Of a DNA stretch of 40,597 nt, positions 8,285-17,330 are shown in pieces; the first letter of the stretch is position 1; every line of letters begins with the position of its first letter. Location: contig JAPORR010000179.1 in assembly GCA_026710105.1 (NCBI GenBank), positions 1-40,597 on the forward strand. The letters run 5' to 3'. Source of the DNA: Alphaproteobacteria bacterium (GTDB lineage Bacteria; Pseudomonadota; Alphaproteobacteria; Bin95). A program made the position numbers and the translations under genes. The notes under the pieces were generated by a model. It saw nothing but the letters and a program-made list of their open reading frames with translations, had not been told where the DNA came from and ran no database searches.

Positions 8285-8371
8285 GCGGTCGTGGCGGAAT
8301 TGGTAGACGCGCAGCGTTGAGGTCGCTGTGGGGGCAACCCCGTGGAAGTTCGAGTCTTCTCGACCGCACCA
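8285..8371 (+). tRNA. tRNA-Leu (anticodon GAG)
   Basis: A class II tRNA of 87 bases including CCA. Acceptor GCGGTCG (8285-8291) pairs with CGACCGC (8361-8367), then A and CCA. The D-arm reads GGCGGAATTGGTAGACGC. The anticodon stem CAGCG/CGCTG encloses TTGAGGT, giving GAG for leucine CUC/CUU. The long variable arm TGGGGGCAACCCCG and the T-loop TTCGAGT are typical of tRNA-Leu. It ends 28 bases before the mgtE start. Confidence 0.97.
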
Positions 8372-8398
8372 CGAAGCCAGAACGCGCGGAGGGATACG

Positions 8399-9778
8399 AT
8401 GGCTGAGCCCCATACGATCCCGCGCATCGAAGATCAAGCAGAAGATACACTTGCGCTGACGCCGGACCTAGTCCGCGATGTGCTTGAGGCGGGCGATGCC
8501 GAAACCGTCCGCGCCCGTCTTGCCCCTCTCCACGCCGCTGATGTGGCTGATCTCCTCGAACGGATCACGCCGGATCAGCGTGCCATCATCCTCGACGCGA
8601 TCCGCGGCGTGCTCAATCCCGATATCCTCGCCGAGCTCGACGAGACCGTGCGCGGTAAAGTCGTAGAGCAGATGGCGCCGCAGGAACTGGCGCGGGTCGT
8701 CGCCGGGCTCGACGACGATGATGCGGCCGAGGTGGTCGCTGATCTCGACGAGAAAACCCGCAGGGACATCCTCGCGCGCCTGCCGCAGCCGGACCGCGCC
8801 GCAGTTGAGCAGGCGCTCGGCTACGACGAACATACGGTTGGGCGCCTCATGCAGCGGGCAACAGTCGTCGTGCCCGCCTACTGGACTGTGGGCGAGACGA
8901 TCGACTATCTGCGCGCCGATGCCTCCTTGCCGGACGCCTTCTTCGATATCTTCGTCGTGGACCCGCGCCACCGCCCGGTTGGCAGCCTGCCGCTCTCGCG
9001 GATCTTGCGCAATCGGCGCCCGGTCGGCCTAGCGGAGATCATGGATGGCGAGCCGGTCGTGCTCCCGGTCGGCATGGACCAGGAGGAGGCGGCATTTCTC
9101 TTCCGGCAGCAGGATCTGATCTCGGCCCCGGTAGTCGATGAGGCCGGCTGCCTCGCCGGCGTGCTCACCATTGATGATGTGGTCGATGTTATGGACGAGG
9201 AGCATGAGGATGACATCTTGAAACTCGGCGGCGTCTCTGAAGACGACCTCTATCACGCTGCCGCTACCACCACGGCCAAGCGGTTCCCCTGGCTGCTTAT
9301 CAATCTTGGCACGGCCATCCTCGCAGCTGTCGTCATTGCACAGTTTGCGGCGACCATCGAGTCGTTGGTTGCGCTCGCTGTCCTGATGCCGATTGTTGCC
9401 TCAATGGGCGGCAATGCCGGCACGCAGACGTTGACCGTTGCTGTCCGCGCGCTGACAACGAAAGAGCTGTCCACCACGAACGCGATGCGCATTGTCGTCA
9501 AGGAGATGCTGGTTGGCGGTTTCAGCGGCATGCTGTTTGCCGTCATCGCGGCGGTGCTGACCTTCGCCTGGTTCGAAAACTGGCTCTTGGGCGCGGTGAT
9601 TGCCGTGGCGATGATCGTCAACCTTCTAGTCGCAGGCCTGTCGGGTGTCGCCATCCCGCTCGTGCTCGACCGCATGCGGATCGACCCGGCCATTGCATCT
9701 TCCGTCGTGCTGACGACCGTGACGGATGTTGTCGGGTTTTTCGCCTTTCTGGGTCTGGCCACCGTGGTGCTGCTGTGA
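8399..9778 (+). CDS. mgtE: Magnesium transporter MgtE
   Basis: MgtE is an inner-membrane Mg2+ channel gated by cytoplasmic Mg2+. The 459-residue protein has the full layout: an N-terminal superhelical MgtE_N domain rich in Asp/Glu (DDDDAAEVVADLDEKTR near 115-130), two CBS domains (PVGSLPLSRIL to LAGVLTIDDVVDVMDEE), then about five membrane helices from residue 295 on. The pore signature LMPIVASMGGNAGTQTL and the Asp in TTVTDVVGFF are present. ATG 8399 follows GGAGGG with 5-base spacing; the longer frame would start within the tRNA-Leu gene and is rejected. It is preceded by that tRNA and followed 87 bases later by a small coiled-coil gene. Confidence 0.95.
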   Translation: MAEPHTIPRIEDQAEDTLALTPDLVRDVLEAGDAETVRARLAPLHAADVADLLERITPDQRAIILDAIRGVLNPDILAELDETVRGKVVEQMAPQELARVVAGLDDDDAAEVVADLDEKTRRDILARLPQPDRAAVEQALGYDEHTVGRLMQRATVVVPAYWTVGETIDYLRADASLPDAFFDIFVVDPRHRPVGSLPLSRILRNRRPVGLAEIMDGEPVVLPVGMDQEEAAFLFRQQDLISAPVVDEAGCLAGVLTIDDVVDVMDEEHEDDILKLGGVSEDDLYHAAATTTAKRFPWLLINLGTAILAAVVIAQFAATIESLVALAVLMPIVASMGGNAGTQTLTVAVRALTTKELSTTNAMRIVVKEMLVGGFSGMLFAVIAAVLTFAWFENWLLGAVIAVAMIVNLLVAGLSGVAIPLVLDRMRIDPAIASSVVLTTVTDVVGFFAFLGLATVVLL

Positions 9779-9865
9779 CTGTCGGGATCCACCGGGTGCA
9801 AGACAGTTGATTGACTTCCGCTACCGCAGGCGCAATCATCAAGGTCTAGCCGGAGCATTCATTGC

Positions 9866-10129
9866 ATGGTCCAAGCCTTTGACATGCTGAGCGCCGCCAG
9901 GACGTTGCATGATGCCAGCATGGACCGCGAACATGCGGAAGCTGTCGCATCCGTTATCCAACAAAGGCAAGGCGAGCTTGTCACGCGCACCGACCTTCGC
10001 GCCGAAATCGCCGGCCTTCGGGCTGAGATCGCCGACTTCCGCGCTGAGCTTGTCCGCATGGAACGCCGCATAATGATGTTTGCGCTCGTGCTTGCCGGCG
10101 CGCTGTTCGCTGCGCTTCGCTATCTATGA
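9866..10129 (+). CDS. DUF1640-like coiled-coil protein with C-terminal membrane anchor
   Basis: An 87-residue protein. Residues 1-37 (FDMLSAARTLHDASMDREHAEAVASVI) match the start of DUF1640/CCDC90-type proteins, the family related to mitochondrial calcium uniporter regulators. A heptad-like coiled coil follows (TDLRAEIAGLRAEIADFRAEL, near 42-62), then one C-terminal hydrophobic helix (MMFALVLAGALFAALRYL). This predicts an oligomeric coiled coil anchored in the inner membrane, with unknown function in bacteria. ATG 9866 has a modest CCGGAG upstream. It follows mgtE but the 87-base gap leaves co-transcription open. The repeated RAEI/LRAE units may vary in number between strains. Confidence 0.75.
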   Translation: MVQAFDMLSAARTLHDASMDREHAEAVASVIQQRQGELVTRTDLRAEIAGLRAEIADFRAELVRMERRIMMFALVLAGALFAALRYL

Positions 10130-10473
10130 CGACATAAAGAGCGATCCGGGAAGCCGATCGTTGTGCGGTGTTGGATGTTTCCGGCCCGGACAACGCCACA
10201 GAAGCGATGCACTGGATCGCAGAGGAGCGCGTCGAGAGACCGCACGGCAAGCGCAGGCAAGTCACGAAAAGGACGCCCCAGCACCGAAGGCCGGGGAATG
10301 AGCCGTCCGATCCTGACACGGCTAGGCGGCCACGCGCCGGAGCCCATGGCTAGCCGTATTGACCGGGCCGGAATCCCAACTTCATCTAAGCCCCTGCCGT
10401 CTAGGCGGAAGCAAGGTCGATTTGATGGGCCGTTCATAATGGCCGGCAGGAAACACATGCGGAGGACCATCGG
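10130..10473. other. Intergenic region, no supported gene
   Basis: Several short frames cross this stretch, but their residues (Arg/Pro/Ser-rich, no hydrophobic pattern) look like chance translations. I see no tRNA, terminator or repeat. It should contain the promoter of the YHS protein gene; AGGAGG-like sequence (GCGGAGGAC) sits just before that gene's ATG. Confidence 0.35.
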
Positions 10474-10932
10474 ATGCTAACTGTCTTTTTTTCACGTATT
10501 GCGACAACTGCGCTGATCGTCATGTTGGCCGGTTTCGCGGCGGCGAAGGAGCCGGTGTTCCAGCGCAGCGGCGCGGCAATTCATGGCTACGACCCTGTCG
10601 CTTATTTCGAGGCTGGCGAGGCAGCGAAGGGCAAGGCGCGCCACGAGGTGTCATGGAACGGCGCGAAATGGCGCTTTGCGAGCGCCGCCAACCGCGACGC
10701 CTTCGCGGCTGACCCGGAGCGCTATGCGCCGCAATATGGCGGTTATTGCGCTTGGGCCGTCTCGCAGGGCTACACCGCGCCCATCGACCCCAATGCCTGG
10801 AAGGTCGTAGACGGCAAACTCTATCTCAACTACTCGAAATCGGTGCAAAAGAACTGGGAGACGGACATTCCAGGCCATATCGCATCTGCAGACGGGCATT
10901 GGCCGAAAATCCTGGCAGAATTGTCCAATTGA
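10474..10932 (+). CDS. Exported YHS domain-containing protein
   Basis: A 152-residue protein with an N-terminal signal peptide (hydrophobic residues 9-22, ending near GFAAAKEP) and a YHS-type domain: IHGYDPVAYFEAG, NGAKWRFASAANRDAFAADPERYAPQYGGYCAWAVSQGY. This short form of the YHS domain is common in alphaproteobacterial periplasmic proteins and is suspected to bind metal, though the Cys content here (one Cys in GGYCAW) leaves the ligand set unclear. The C-terminal WKVVDGKLYLNYSKSVQKNW is typical of the family. The ATG follows GGAGG with about 8-base spacing. It is followed by a MaoC hydratase 48 bases later. Function is unknown. Confidence 0.85.
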   Translation: MLTVFFSRIATTALIVMLAGFAAAKEPVFQRSGAAIHGYDPVAYFEAGEAAKGKARHEVSWNGAKWRFASAANRDAFAADPERYAPQYGGYCAWAVSQGYTAPIDPNAWKVVDGKLYLNYSKSVQKNWETDIPGHIASADGHWPKILAELSN

Positions 10933-10980
10933 ATGCGGATTGGCTAGGGTTGTGCCAGCTTGAGAGAGGAGTGTCTCTCC

Positions 10981-11433
10981 GTGGTGGAGATTGCAACGCT
11001 CGCCGACCTTGAGAATTGGGTTGGCAGGGAACTCGGGGTCAGTGACTGGATCACAATCGACCAGGTCCGAATCGACGGCTTCGCCGAGGCAACCGAGGAC
11101 CGCCAGTGGATCCATATAGACACGGAACGGGCGCGGGCTGACATGCCGGACGGGAGAACCATCGCCCACGGCTTCCTCACGCTCTCGCTCACCGCAGGGC
11201 TGATGGCTTTCTCGGTGCTGGGTGCAAGCAGGGCCATCAATTATGGCCTCAATCGGGTGCGCTTCACCAACACCGTGCCCGCAGGCTCGAAAGTTCGCCT
11301 ACGGCAAAGTCTGGCGTCGACGGAACCGATCAAGGGCGGTGGCGTGCGCTGCACTATCGACAACACTGTCGAGATCAAGGGCACTGACCGCCCGGCTCTT
11401 GTTGGCCAGGGGCTGATCGTTTTCTATCCCTAG
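10981..11433 (+). CDS. MaoC family dehydratase / (R)-specific enoyl-CoA hydratase-like
   Basis: A 150-residue hotdog-fold protein. The catalytic pair lies in ATEDRQWIHID: Asp40 and His45 in the family's D-x4-H spacing, followed by GRTIAHGFLTLSLTAGL, the conserved helix motif. Members hydrate trans-2-enoyl-CoA to (R)-3-hydroxyacyl-CoA or act in related steps; NodN-like and PhaJ-like proteins are the closest types I recognise. GTG 10981 is preferred, with GAGGAG 9 bases upstream; a TTG at 10960 would add 7 residues but overlaps that ribosome site, and GTG 10984 is also possible. The last base lies 15 bases from the 3' end of a convergent tRNA gene. Confidence 0.88.
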   Translation: MVEIATLADLENWVGRELGVSDWITIDQVRIDGFAEATEDRQWIHIDTERARADMPDGRTIAHGFLTLSLTAGLMAFSVLGASRAINYGLNRVRFTNTVPAGSKVRLRQSLASTEPIKGGGVRCTIDNTVEIKGTDRPALVGQGLIVFYP

Positions 11434-11448
11434 TATCCTGGCCAGTGC

Positions 11449-11535
11449 TGGTGGCCGCTGTGGGACTCGAACCCACACGGGCATGCGCCCCACGGATTTT
11501 AAGTCCGGTCTGTCTACCAATTCCAGCAAGCGGCC
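11449..11535 (-). tRNA. tRNA-Leu (anticodon TAA)
   Basis: Read on the minus strand, acceptor GGCCGCT (11535-11529) pairs with AGCGGCC (11459-11453), followed by A and CCA (11451-11449), for 87 bases. The anticodon stem CCGGA/TCCGT holds loop CTTAAAA, giving anticodon TAA, which reads leucine UUA/UUG. The variable arm GGGGCGCATGCCCG and T-arm TGTGG-GTTCGAGT-CCCACA are typical. This is the second leucine tRNA in about 3 kb. It lies 13 bases downstream of the end of the MFS gene. Confidence 0.97.
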
Positions 11536-11548
11536 ATGGGGCAGGAGA

Positions 11549-13102
11549 TTACTCCCTACGGGGCAGGCGCGCCAGATTGAGCGCGGGCAGCATCGCCAGC
11601 ACGAAGATGATCCCGAGCGCCAAGAAACAGTCCCGGAAGCCGAATGAGAGCGCCTGAGCGTGGAGCACCTGGCCCAAATAGTCGAGTGCTGCACCGAGTC
11701 GTTCGGCGTCCGGCAATCCGGCCAGGCCGATCCGTTCCGCCACTGTTTCGAGGAATCCGCGGCTTGCGGCATTACCAACCGTCTGTGTCGCAGTTAGCGA
11801 TTCGGCGTGCCAATGGGTCCGCAATTGCAGCCAAACGACGATCAGATTAGTGCCGGATGCGCCGCCGAGCTGACGGATGAAGTTCATTGCGCCGGATCCC
11901 CGCGCTAGCTTTTCGTCGGGTAGCGCGCGAAGCGCGGCAGCGGAGAGCGAGGGCATGATGAACGACATACCAGCCCGGCTGATCATCGCGAAAATGGCGA
12001 AGTTCCAGAAGCCGGTATGGGCGTCGGCGGTCGCCATCAGGAAGGTCCCGAGCGCAAAGCATCCAAGGCCTACGAGAACAGGTATGTGGTCCGGCAACTG
12101 GTCAGCGGCGCGGCCGGTCAGCGGCAAAGCGAAGAACAGCAGCAGGCCCGCAGGCATCAACAGCAGCCCGGCCTTGGTGGCGGTAAAGCCTTGAACCTGC
12201 TGGACGAAGACCGGGATGACATAGGTCGACCCGAAATTCCCGGCACCAAACACGAAGGCAACGACCACCGCTGCCGTGAACGCCCGGTGCCGGAAAAGTG
12301 TCACATCTAGCAGCGGTGCGCGGTTCCTAAGCTGAATGAACACGAAGGCAGCGGCCGATACGGAGCCCAAGGTGGCGTAGAGCAGGATACGGTCTGAGAG
12401 CCAGCCCTCGCGTGGCCCTGCCGCCGCGGCTGTCATAAACAAGAACAGGCCGGACACCAGGAACAGGAAACCCAACCAGTCAAAGGGAGGTGGATGTCCG
12501 ATGTGCCCCTTGGATGGCATGAACACCATGCCAGCCAGAAGCGCGACCGTGCAGAAGGGGAGCGGTAGCAGAAACATCGCCCGCCAGGACAAGGTGTCGA
12601 TGGCGATGCCGCCGACTGCGGGCCCGACCGCGGGTGCCAGCACCAAGCCCGCCCCGTATATGCCCATCGCCATGCCCCGGCGCTCGGGCGGGAATACAGT
12701 GAAGATCGTCACCATCGTCATCGGCATGACGATACCGGCCCCAATGCCCTGCAGGATGCGGCCGAGGATGAGCATGTCCATCGAGGCGGCCGTAGCACTC
12801 ATAACTGCGCCTGCAATGAAGACCATGAGCGTGAGCGCGAAACCAAGCCTTTGGCCAAAGGCCTCGACGACCCAAGCGTTGAGCAATTGGCTCGCCGTCA
12901 TCGTCGCGAGGAAGGCAGTAGCCATCCATTGTACCCGGTCCTGGCCGACACCGAACGCGCCCATGACATCAGGCACCGCGACATTGACGATGGTGGCCGA
13001 CAGCACCATTGAGAAGCCGCCAGTCAGGCCCGACAGGGTCACATACCAGCGGTATTTCGGGCCGAAGCGGCGGAAGAGGTCATCGACCGTGTCGGCCTGC
13101 AT
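11549..13102 (-). CDS. DHA2-type MFS multidrug efflux transporter
   Basis: A 517-residue inner-membrane protein with about 14 hydrophobic helices, the size and layout of the EmrB/QacA (DHA2) drug:H+ antiporters. The N-terminal half holds VNVAVPDVMGAFGVGQDRVQWMATAFLAT, the usual motif D1 region, and LILGRILQGIGAGIVMPM, the motif B Arg with Gly-rich helix. Motif C is seen as GAGLVLAPAVGPAVGGIAID. An EmrA-type partner is not adjacent. The substrate cannot be deduced. The start ATG at 13100-13102 gives MQADTVDDLFRRFG. The downstream neighbour is the tRNA-Leu; hppA ends 107 bases upstream on the same strand. Confidence 0.9.
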   Translation of the reverse strand: MQADTVDDLFRRFGPKYRWYVTLSGLTGGFSMVLSATIVNVAVPDVMGAFGVGQDRVQWMATAFLATMTASQLLNAWVVEAFGQRLGFALTLMVFIAGAVMSATAASMDMLILGRILQGIGAGIVMPMTMVTIFTVFPPERRGMAMGIYGAGLVLAPAVGPAVGGIAIDTLSWRAMFLLPLPFCTVALLAGMVFMPSKGHIGHPPPFDWLGFLFLVSGLFLFMTAAAAGPREGWLSDRILLYATLGSVSAAAFVFIQLRNRAPLLDVTLFRHRAFTAAVVVAFVFGAGNFGSTYVIPVFVQQVQGFTATKAGLLLMPAGLLLFFALPLTGRAADQLPDHIPVLVGLGCFALGTFLMATADAHTGFWNFAIFAMISRAGMSFIMPSLSAAALRALPDEKLARGSGAMNFIRQLGGASGTNLIVVWLQLRTHWHAESLTATQTVGNAASRGFLETVAERIGLAGLPDAERLGAALDYLGQVLHAQALSFGFRDCFLALGIIFVLAMLPALNLARLPRRE

Positions 13103-13209
13103 GTGGAAGCGATCCGTCGGGGCGCAGCCAGAAAGCCTAGGCCGTACAGCGATTCGTGGTCAAGAATTCTGAGTCTCGTTGCCTCCCGCCACGTGCGCTG
13201 ACCGATCCG

Positions 13210-15318
13210 TCAATGAGCGAGCACGGCCAATAGCAGCAGGGCCACAATATTGGTGATTTTGATCATCGGGTTGACAGCGGGCCCGGCGGTGTCCTTGTAG
13301 GGGTCACCGACTGTATCGCCGGTCACGGCTGCCTTGTGCGCTTCCGAGCCCTTGCCGCCGTGATGGCCGTCCTCAATATATTTCTTGGCGTTGTCCCAAG
13401 CGCCACCGCCAGCAGTCATTGAGATGGCGACGAAGATGCCGGTGACGATGACGCCGAGCAGCATGGCGCCGACAGCGGTCAGCGCTGCTGCCTTGCCGGC
13501 AACCAGCCAGACCAGTAGGAAGAGCGCAACCGGCGAGAGCACCGGCAGCATCGACGGCACGATCATTTCCTTGATCGCCGCGCGCGTCAGCATGTCCACG
13601 CAGGGACCGTATTGAGGTTTCGCCTTACCTTCCATGATGCCTGGGATCTCCCGGAACTGGCGGCGCACCTCTTCGACGACAGCGCCGCCAGCGCGGCCGA
13701 CCGCCATCATGCCCATCGCACCGAACAGGAAGGGGAGGAGCCCGCCCACAAACAGCCCGATGACCACATAGGGGTCCGAGAGCGAGAAAGTCACCTGCCC
13801 GGCAATACCGGAGAAGAATGGATAGGCATCGCCGGCGGCACTGAAGAACTTGATATCCTCGGTATAGGCTGCGAACAGCACCAGCGCGCCGAGACCCGCC
13901 GATCCGATGGCATAGCCCTTGGTGACGGCCTTGGTGGTGTTGCCGACCGCGTCCAGCCGGTCCGTCGTGTCGCGCACATCTTCTTCAAGCTCCGCCATCT
14001 CGGCGATACCACCGGCATTGTCCGTGACGGGGCCGTAAGCATCGAGCGCCACCACCATCCCGGCAAGCGCGAGCATGGCCGTGACCGCGATGGCGATGCC
14101 GAACAGGCCTGCGAGCTGGTAGCAAGCGATGATGGCGACGCAGATGATTATGGCGGGAAGCGCGCAGGCCTCCATCGAAACCGCAAGCCCCTGTATGACA
14201 TTAGTACCATGCCCAGTGGTTGAGGCTTGGGCGACTGAGCGGACAGGGCGGTATTCAGTGCCGGTGTAGTATTCCGTCACCCAGATGATGAGGCCGGTGA
14301 CGACGAGGCCGATCGCCCCACAAATGAAGAGTTGCGTGCCAGTGAAGCCGCTTTCGCCGATGGGGCCCATGCCGACGGTCCACGCCGTCATCGCCAGTAT
14401 ACCACCTAACGAGACAATCGCCGCCACGATGAAGCCCTTGTAAAGCGCTCCCATGATCGACTGCGAGGCGCCGAGCCGGACGAAGAAAGTGCCGAGGATG
14501 GAAGCGAGGATGCACACACCACCGATGGCGAGCGGATAAGACATGACGGTGGCTGCGAGCGCCGCGTCGGTGGCGAAGAAGATCGAGCCAAGCACCATGG
14601 TTGCGACGACCGTGACGGCGTAGGTTTCGAACAGGTCGGCAGCCATGCCGGCGCAGTCGCCCACATTGTCGCCCACATTGTCGGCGATCACGGCGGGATT
14701 GCGCGGGTCGTCCTCGGGGATGCCGGCTTCGACCTTGCCGACGAGGTCCGCACCTACATCCGCACCCTTGGTGAAGATGCCGCCGCCGAGGCGCGCAAAG
14801 ATGGAGATCAGCGATGCGCCGAAGCCGAGTGCGACGAGCGGATCAATCAACCCACGCCCCTCAGCGCCCGCGGAAACCAGAATGACGTAATAGACGGTGA
14901 CGCCGAGCAGGGCCAAGCCTGCTACCAGCATGCCTGTTACCGCGCCCGAACGAAAGGAAACAGAGAGGCCCTGCGCGAGGCCTTGCCGCGCGGCTTCAGC
15001 CGTGCGCACATTCGCCTTCACCGAGACATTCATGCCGATATAACCGGCGGCACCGGACAGCACTGCGCCGATCAGGAATCCGACGGCCTCATGCACGCCG
15101 AGCAGCAGCAGCAGCACGACGAAAATGCCGACACCAACGATGCCGATTGCCCGGTATTGCCGGTTGAGATAGGCGCGTGCGCCTTCCTGGATAGCGCCCG
15201 CGATCTCCTGCATGCGGGCATTACCGGCGCTCGCTGCGATCACCGACCGCGAGGTGGCGACACCATAGACAAGCGCGGCAATTCCGCAGGCGATAACGAA
15301 GATCAGGACCGAAGACAT
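13210..15318 (-). CDS. hppA: Membrane-bound proton-translocating pyrophosphatase, K+-independent type
   Basis: HppA couples hydrolysis of pyrophosphate to proton pumping across the inner membrane. The 702-residue protein shows about 16 helices and the invariant substrate segments: [19 protein letters not shown], then [25 protein letters not shown], later [16 protein letters not shown], and near the C-terminus [18 protein letters not shown]. The residues [12 protein letters not shown] carry Lys and Thr at the two sites that are Ala and Gly in K+-dependent enzymes, so a K+-independent H+ pump is expected. ATG 15316-15318 follows AAGGA; 13 upstream codons are rejected. The gene appears monocistronic. 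Confidence 0.96.
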   Translation of the reverse strand: MSSVLIFVIACGIAALVYGVATSRSVIAASAGNARMQEIAGAIQEGARAYLNRQYRAIGIVGVGIFVVLLLLLGVHEAVGFLIGAVLSGAAGYIGMNVSVKANVRTAEAARQGLAQGLSVSFRSGAVTGMLVAGLALLGVTVYYVILVSAGAEGRGLIDPLVALGFGASLISIFARLGGGIFTKGADVGADLVGKVEAGIPEDDPRNPAVIADNVGDNVGDCAGMAADLFETYAVTVVATMVLGSIFFATDAALAATVMSYPLAIGGVCILASILGTFFVRLGASQSIMGALYKGFIVAAIVSLGGILAMTAWTVGMGPIGESGFTGTQLFICGAIGLVVTGLIIWVTEYYTGTEYRPVRSVAQASTTGHGTNVIQGLAVSMEACALPAIIICVAIIACYQLAGLFGIAIAVTAMLALAGMVVALDAYGPVTDNAGGIAEMAELEEDVRDTTDRLDAVGNTTKAVTKGYAIGSAGLGALVLFAAYTEDIKFFSAAGDAYPFFSGIAGQVTFSLSDPYVVIGLFVGGLLPFLFGAMGMMAVGRAGGAVVEEVRRQFREIPGIMEGKAKPQYGPCVDMLTRAAIKEMIVPSMLPVLSPVALFLLVWLVAGKAAALTAVGAMLLGVIVTGIFVAISMTAGGGAWDNAKKYIEDGHHGGKGSEAHKAAVTGDTVGDPYKDTAGPAVNPMIKITNIVALLLLAVLAH

Positions 15319-16110
15319 GGCTTGGTTCCTTTCGGATGGATAAGCTCGAATGGGCACGGCGCGCCGTAGGCGCGTTTAAGCGATGGGCTCTGGACCCTCA
15401 AGCCCCGATTTGTCGCATGAGTGACCCCTCGCGACTGCCACCGGGAGCGTCAACGCTATCGTCAAGCGCGGTCACCGTTCATGTGGCTGTGGCGGCCACC
15501 AGCCTGAATCGTCGCCGTCTTCCGTGCCGAGGACTCAAAACCGGTCCCTTGCGGGCCGATGGACTGGTTGGCGACGACGCTCACTTCCAGGTCGCTTTAC
15601 AGGGTGGGGTCGACGGTGATGGTGAACTGTGCCGCGCCTAGGTCATGGAGGCCTCTGTGACGCTGATGGTGAGCGTCGGTGCTTGTTCCTGCACCTGCTG
15701 GCCGGCGAAGTACTGCGCGGCGTAGGTGATGGCCTCGACCACGCAGTCTCAAGCGGTGTTGGCGCCCCGGAGCCACCATGGTTCCAGAGGCACGTAGCGT
15801 CCACTACCGTCACGGCGAGCTGCGGGAAGTTGACGTTTCGGGGTGTCCCATCGCCTTCAGGAAGCGCTTGTTGTAGCCGCCGCTGGGGCCATCGCCGTGA
15901 TGGCCGTGCCGGAGATTGTCATCGTCCCCCGCGTGGTGGCGCCATTGAGGCGTTGCCCCGGCGCGAGGTCGTGCCCCTGCGGGCCGATGGTGGAGACAGC
16001 CACCGTCAAGCTGTTTCCCACGCCGGGGGGGGGCTCCGTATCCAGACTCAGCTCCCCCAAGCCCGGTTCCAGGGAAAACCCACCTCGGAGTTCTCCAGGA
16101 GGCTCGTGAG
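15319..16110 (-). pseudogene. Unidentified coding relic between hppA and an MFS gene
   Basis: No intact gene is supported. On the minus strand several frames show protein-like pieces broken by stops and frameshifts: LTVAVSTIGPQGHDLAPGQ (around 15960-16020), AITYAAQYFAGQQVQEQAPT followed by LTISVTEASMT and AAQFTITVDPTL (around 15600-15740), and VVANQSIGPQG (around 15550-15580). The IGPQG segment recurs, encoded by TGCGGGCCGATGG on the plus strand at 15550 and 15978, which hints at a beta-rich repeat protein. A run of nine G occurs around 16025-16033. I do not recognise the family. The hppA promoter should be at the 15319-15450 end. Confidence 0.4.
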
Positions 16111-17295
16111 TCAATTGTTTCGTGGACAGTTCGGCCTTGCGAGGGTGAGCGTGGCGAGCAGCGGCACAGCGATCATTGGCAGGATGCCGATATTGATCCA
16201 ATTCCAGCCGAAATCTTCGAGGATGCGCCCGGAAAACAGTGACGAGAGGGCGATCGAACCGAAGACGACGAAATCGTTGATACCTTGCAGCTTGGCGCGT
16301 TCGGCGGCGGTATGCACCTCGGTCAATAGCGAGGAGCCGCCGACAAACATGAAATTCCAGCCGACACCGTTCAGGAACAGGGCCACGGCAAAATGTGCGA
16401 ATGCAATGCCGGACAGGTTGACAGCACCGCAGACGGCGAGCAATGCGATACCCGTGAAGATGATCGGCCTGGCACCGAAACGGGAAACAAGATGGCCGGT
16501 GAAGAAGGCCGGCAGATACATGCCGACCATATGCACCTGCATGACCGTCAAGGCGTCGAATTCGGTGAATCCGCACCCCAGCATCGCTAGCGGCGTCGGG
16601 CTCATCACCAGCGACATGGCGGCGTAGCTGGCGGCTGCGGCCAGAATGGCCACGACGCAGGCTGGTTGGCGCAGGATTTCCGGCAAAGGACGGCCCGTCT
16701 CACGGCGTTCTTCCGCGCTCAGCGTCGGAATGCGCACGAAAGCGACGATACAGAAAGAGAGAACATAGAGGCCGACAAGCGACAGATAACTGCCAGCGTA
16801 GAACACAGGCTCCAGCCAGTCCAGCGTGTGCTTGCCCAATTCGGGACCGATGACAGCCGCCAGCAGCCCGCCGGCCAGTACCAGCGAAATCGCCTTGGGC
16901 CGGAATTCCTGTGTAGCGGTGTCGGCGGCAGCGAAACGGTAGAAGATGGCGAAGCCGTTGAACCAGCCGATCAAGAATGCGCCGAGACAAAAGCCCCAAT
17001 AGCTCATGTTGTAAATCGCCTCGACGGCGACCAGCGCCCCGATGCATCCGAACACGGCGCCCAGCATGAAGCCCGTGCGCCGCCCGACCCGGCGCATGAG
17101 CAGGGACGCCGGGATCGTCATAGTCATCACCCCGCCATGATGGAAGAAGAGTGGGGCGGTTGCCCAGCCAGGATCCTCTGCCAACATCTGCCCCACCAGG
17201 GGCGCGGTCGAGATCATCAATGCCGTGCCGGAGACGTAGAGCGCCTGGCAGATGGCAAGCAGCAGCACATTGCGCTTGACGGGATCATTGAGCAT
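16111..17295 (-). CDS. MFS transporter, 12-helix type
   Basis: A 394-residue inner-membrane protein with about 12 predicted helices in two halves joined by a loop at RIPTLSAEERRETGRPLPEILR. The first half shows LLMRRVGRRTGFMLGAVFGCIGAL, a motif-A-like loop, and FRPKAISLVLAGGLLAAVIGPELGK. It belongs to the major facilitator superfamily; I cannot assign a substrate. The start ATG 17293-17295 gives MLNDPVKRNVLLL. The final residues NCPRNN lie at the edge of the degraded stretch, so the natural C-terminus may have been altered. It is transcribed away from the DUF2786 gene, 98 bases separating the two starts. Confidence 0.88.
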   Translation of the reverse strand: MLNDPVKRNVLLLAICQALYVSGTALMISTAPLVGQMLAEDPGWATAPLFFHHGGVMTMTIPASLLMRRVGRRTGFMLGAVFGCIGALVAVEAIYNMSYWGFCLGAFLIGWFNGFAIFYRFAAADTATQEFRPKAISLVLAGGLLAAVIGPELGKHTLDWLEPVFYAGSYLSLVGLYVLSFCIVAFVRIPTLSAEERRETGRPLPEILRQPACVVAILAAAASYAAMSLVMSPTPLAMLGCGFTEFDALTVMQVHMVGMYLPAFFTGHLVSRFGARPIIFTGIALLAVCGAVNLSGIAFAHFAVALFLNGVGWNFMFVGGSSLLTEVHTAAERAKLQGINDFVVFGSIALSSLFSGRILEDFGWNWINIGILPMIAVPLLATLTLARPNCPRNN

Positions 17296-17330
17296 GGCAG
17301 GGCCGACCGGAACTAGGAAACGCTCAAGTC

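Noticed and set aside
10080-10480. Small plus-strand frames in the 10130-10473 gap as genes
   Set aside because: No ribosome sites or protein-like pattern; they overlap each other in different frames.
15629-16627. 332-residue plus-strand frame over the relic and the MFS end
   Set aside because: It crosses the degraded region and runs antisense into the MFS gene; the composition is not protein-like.
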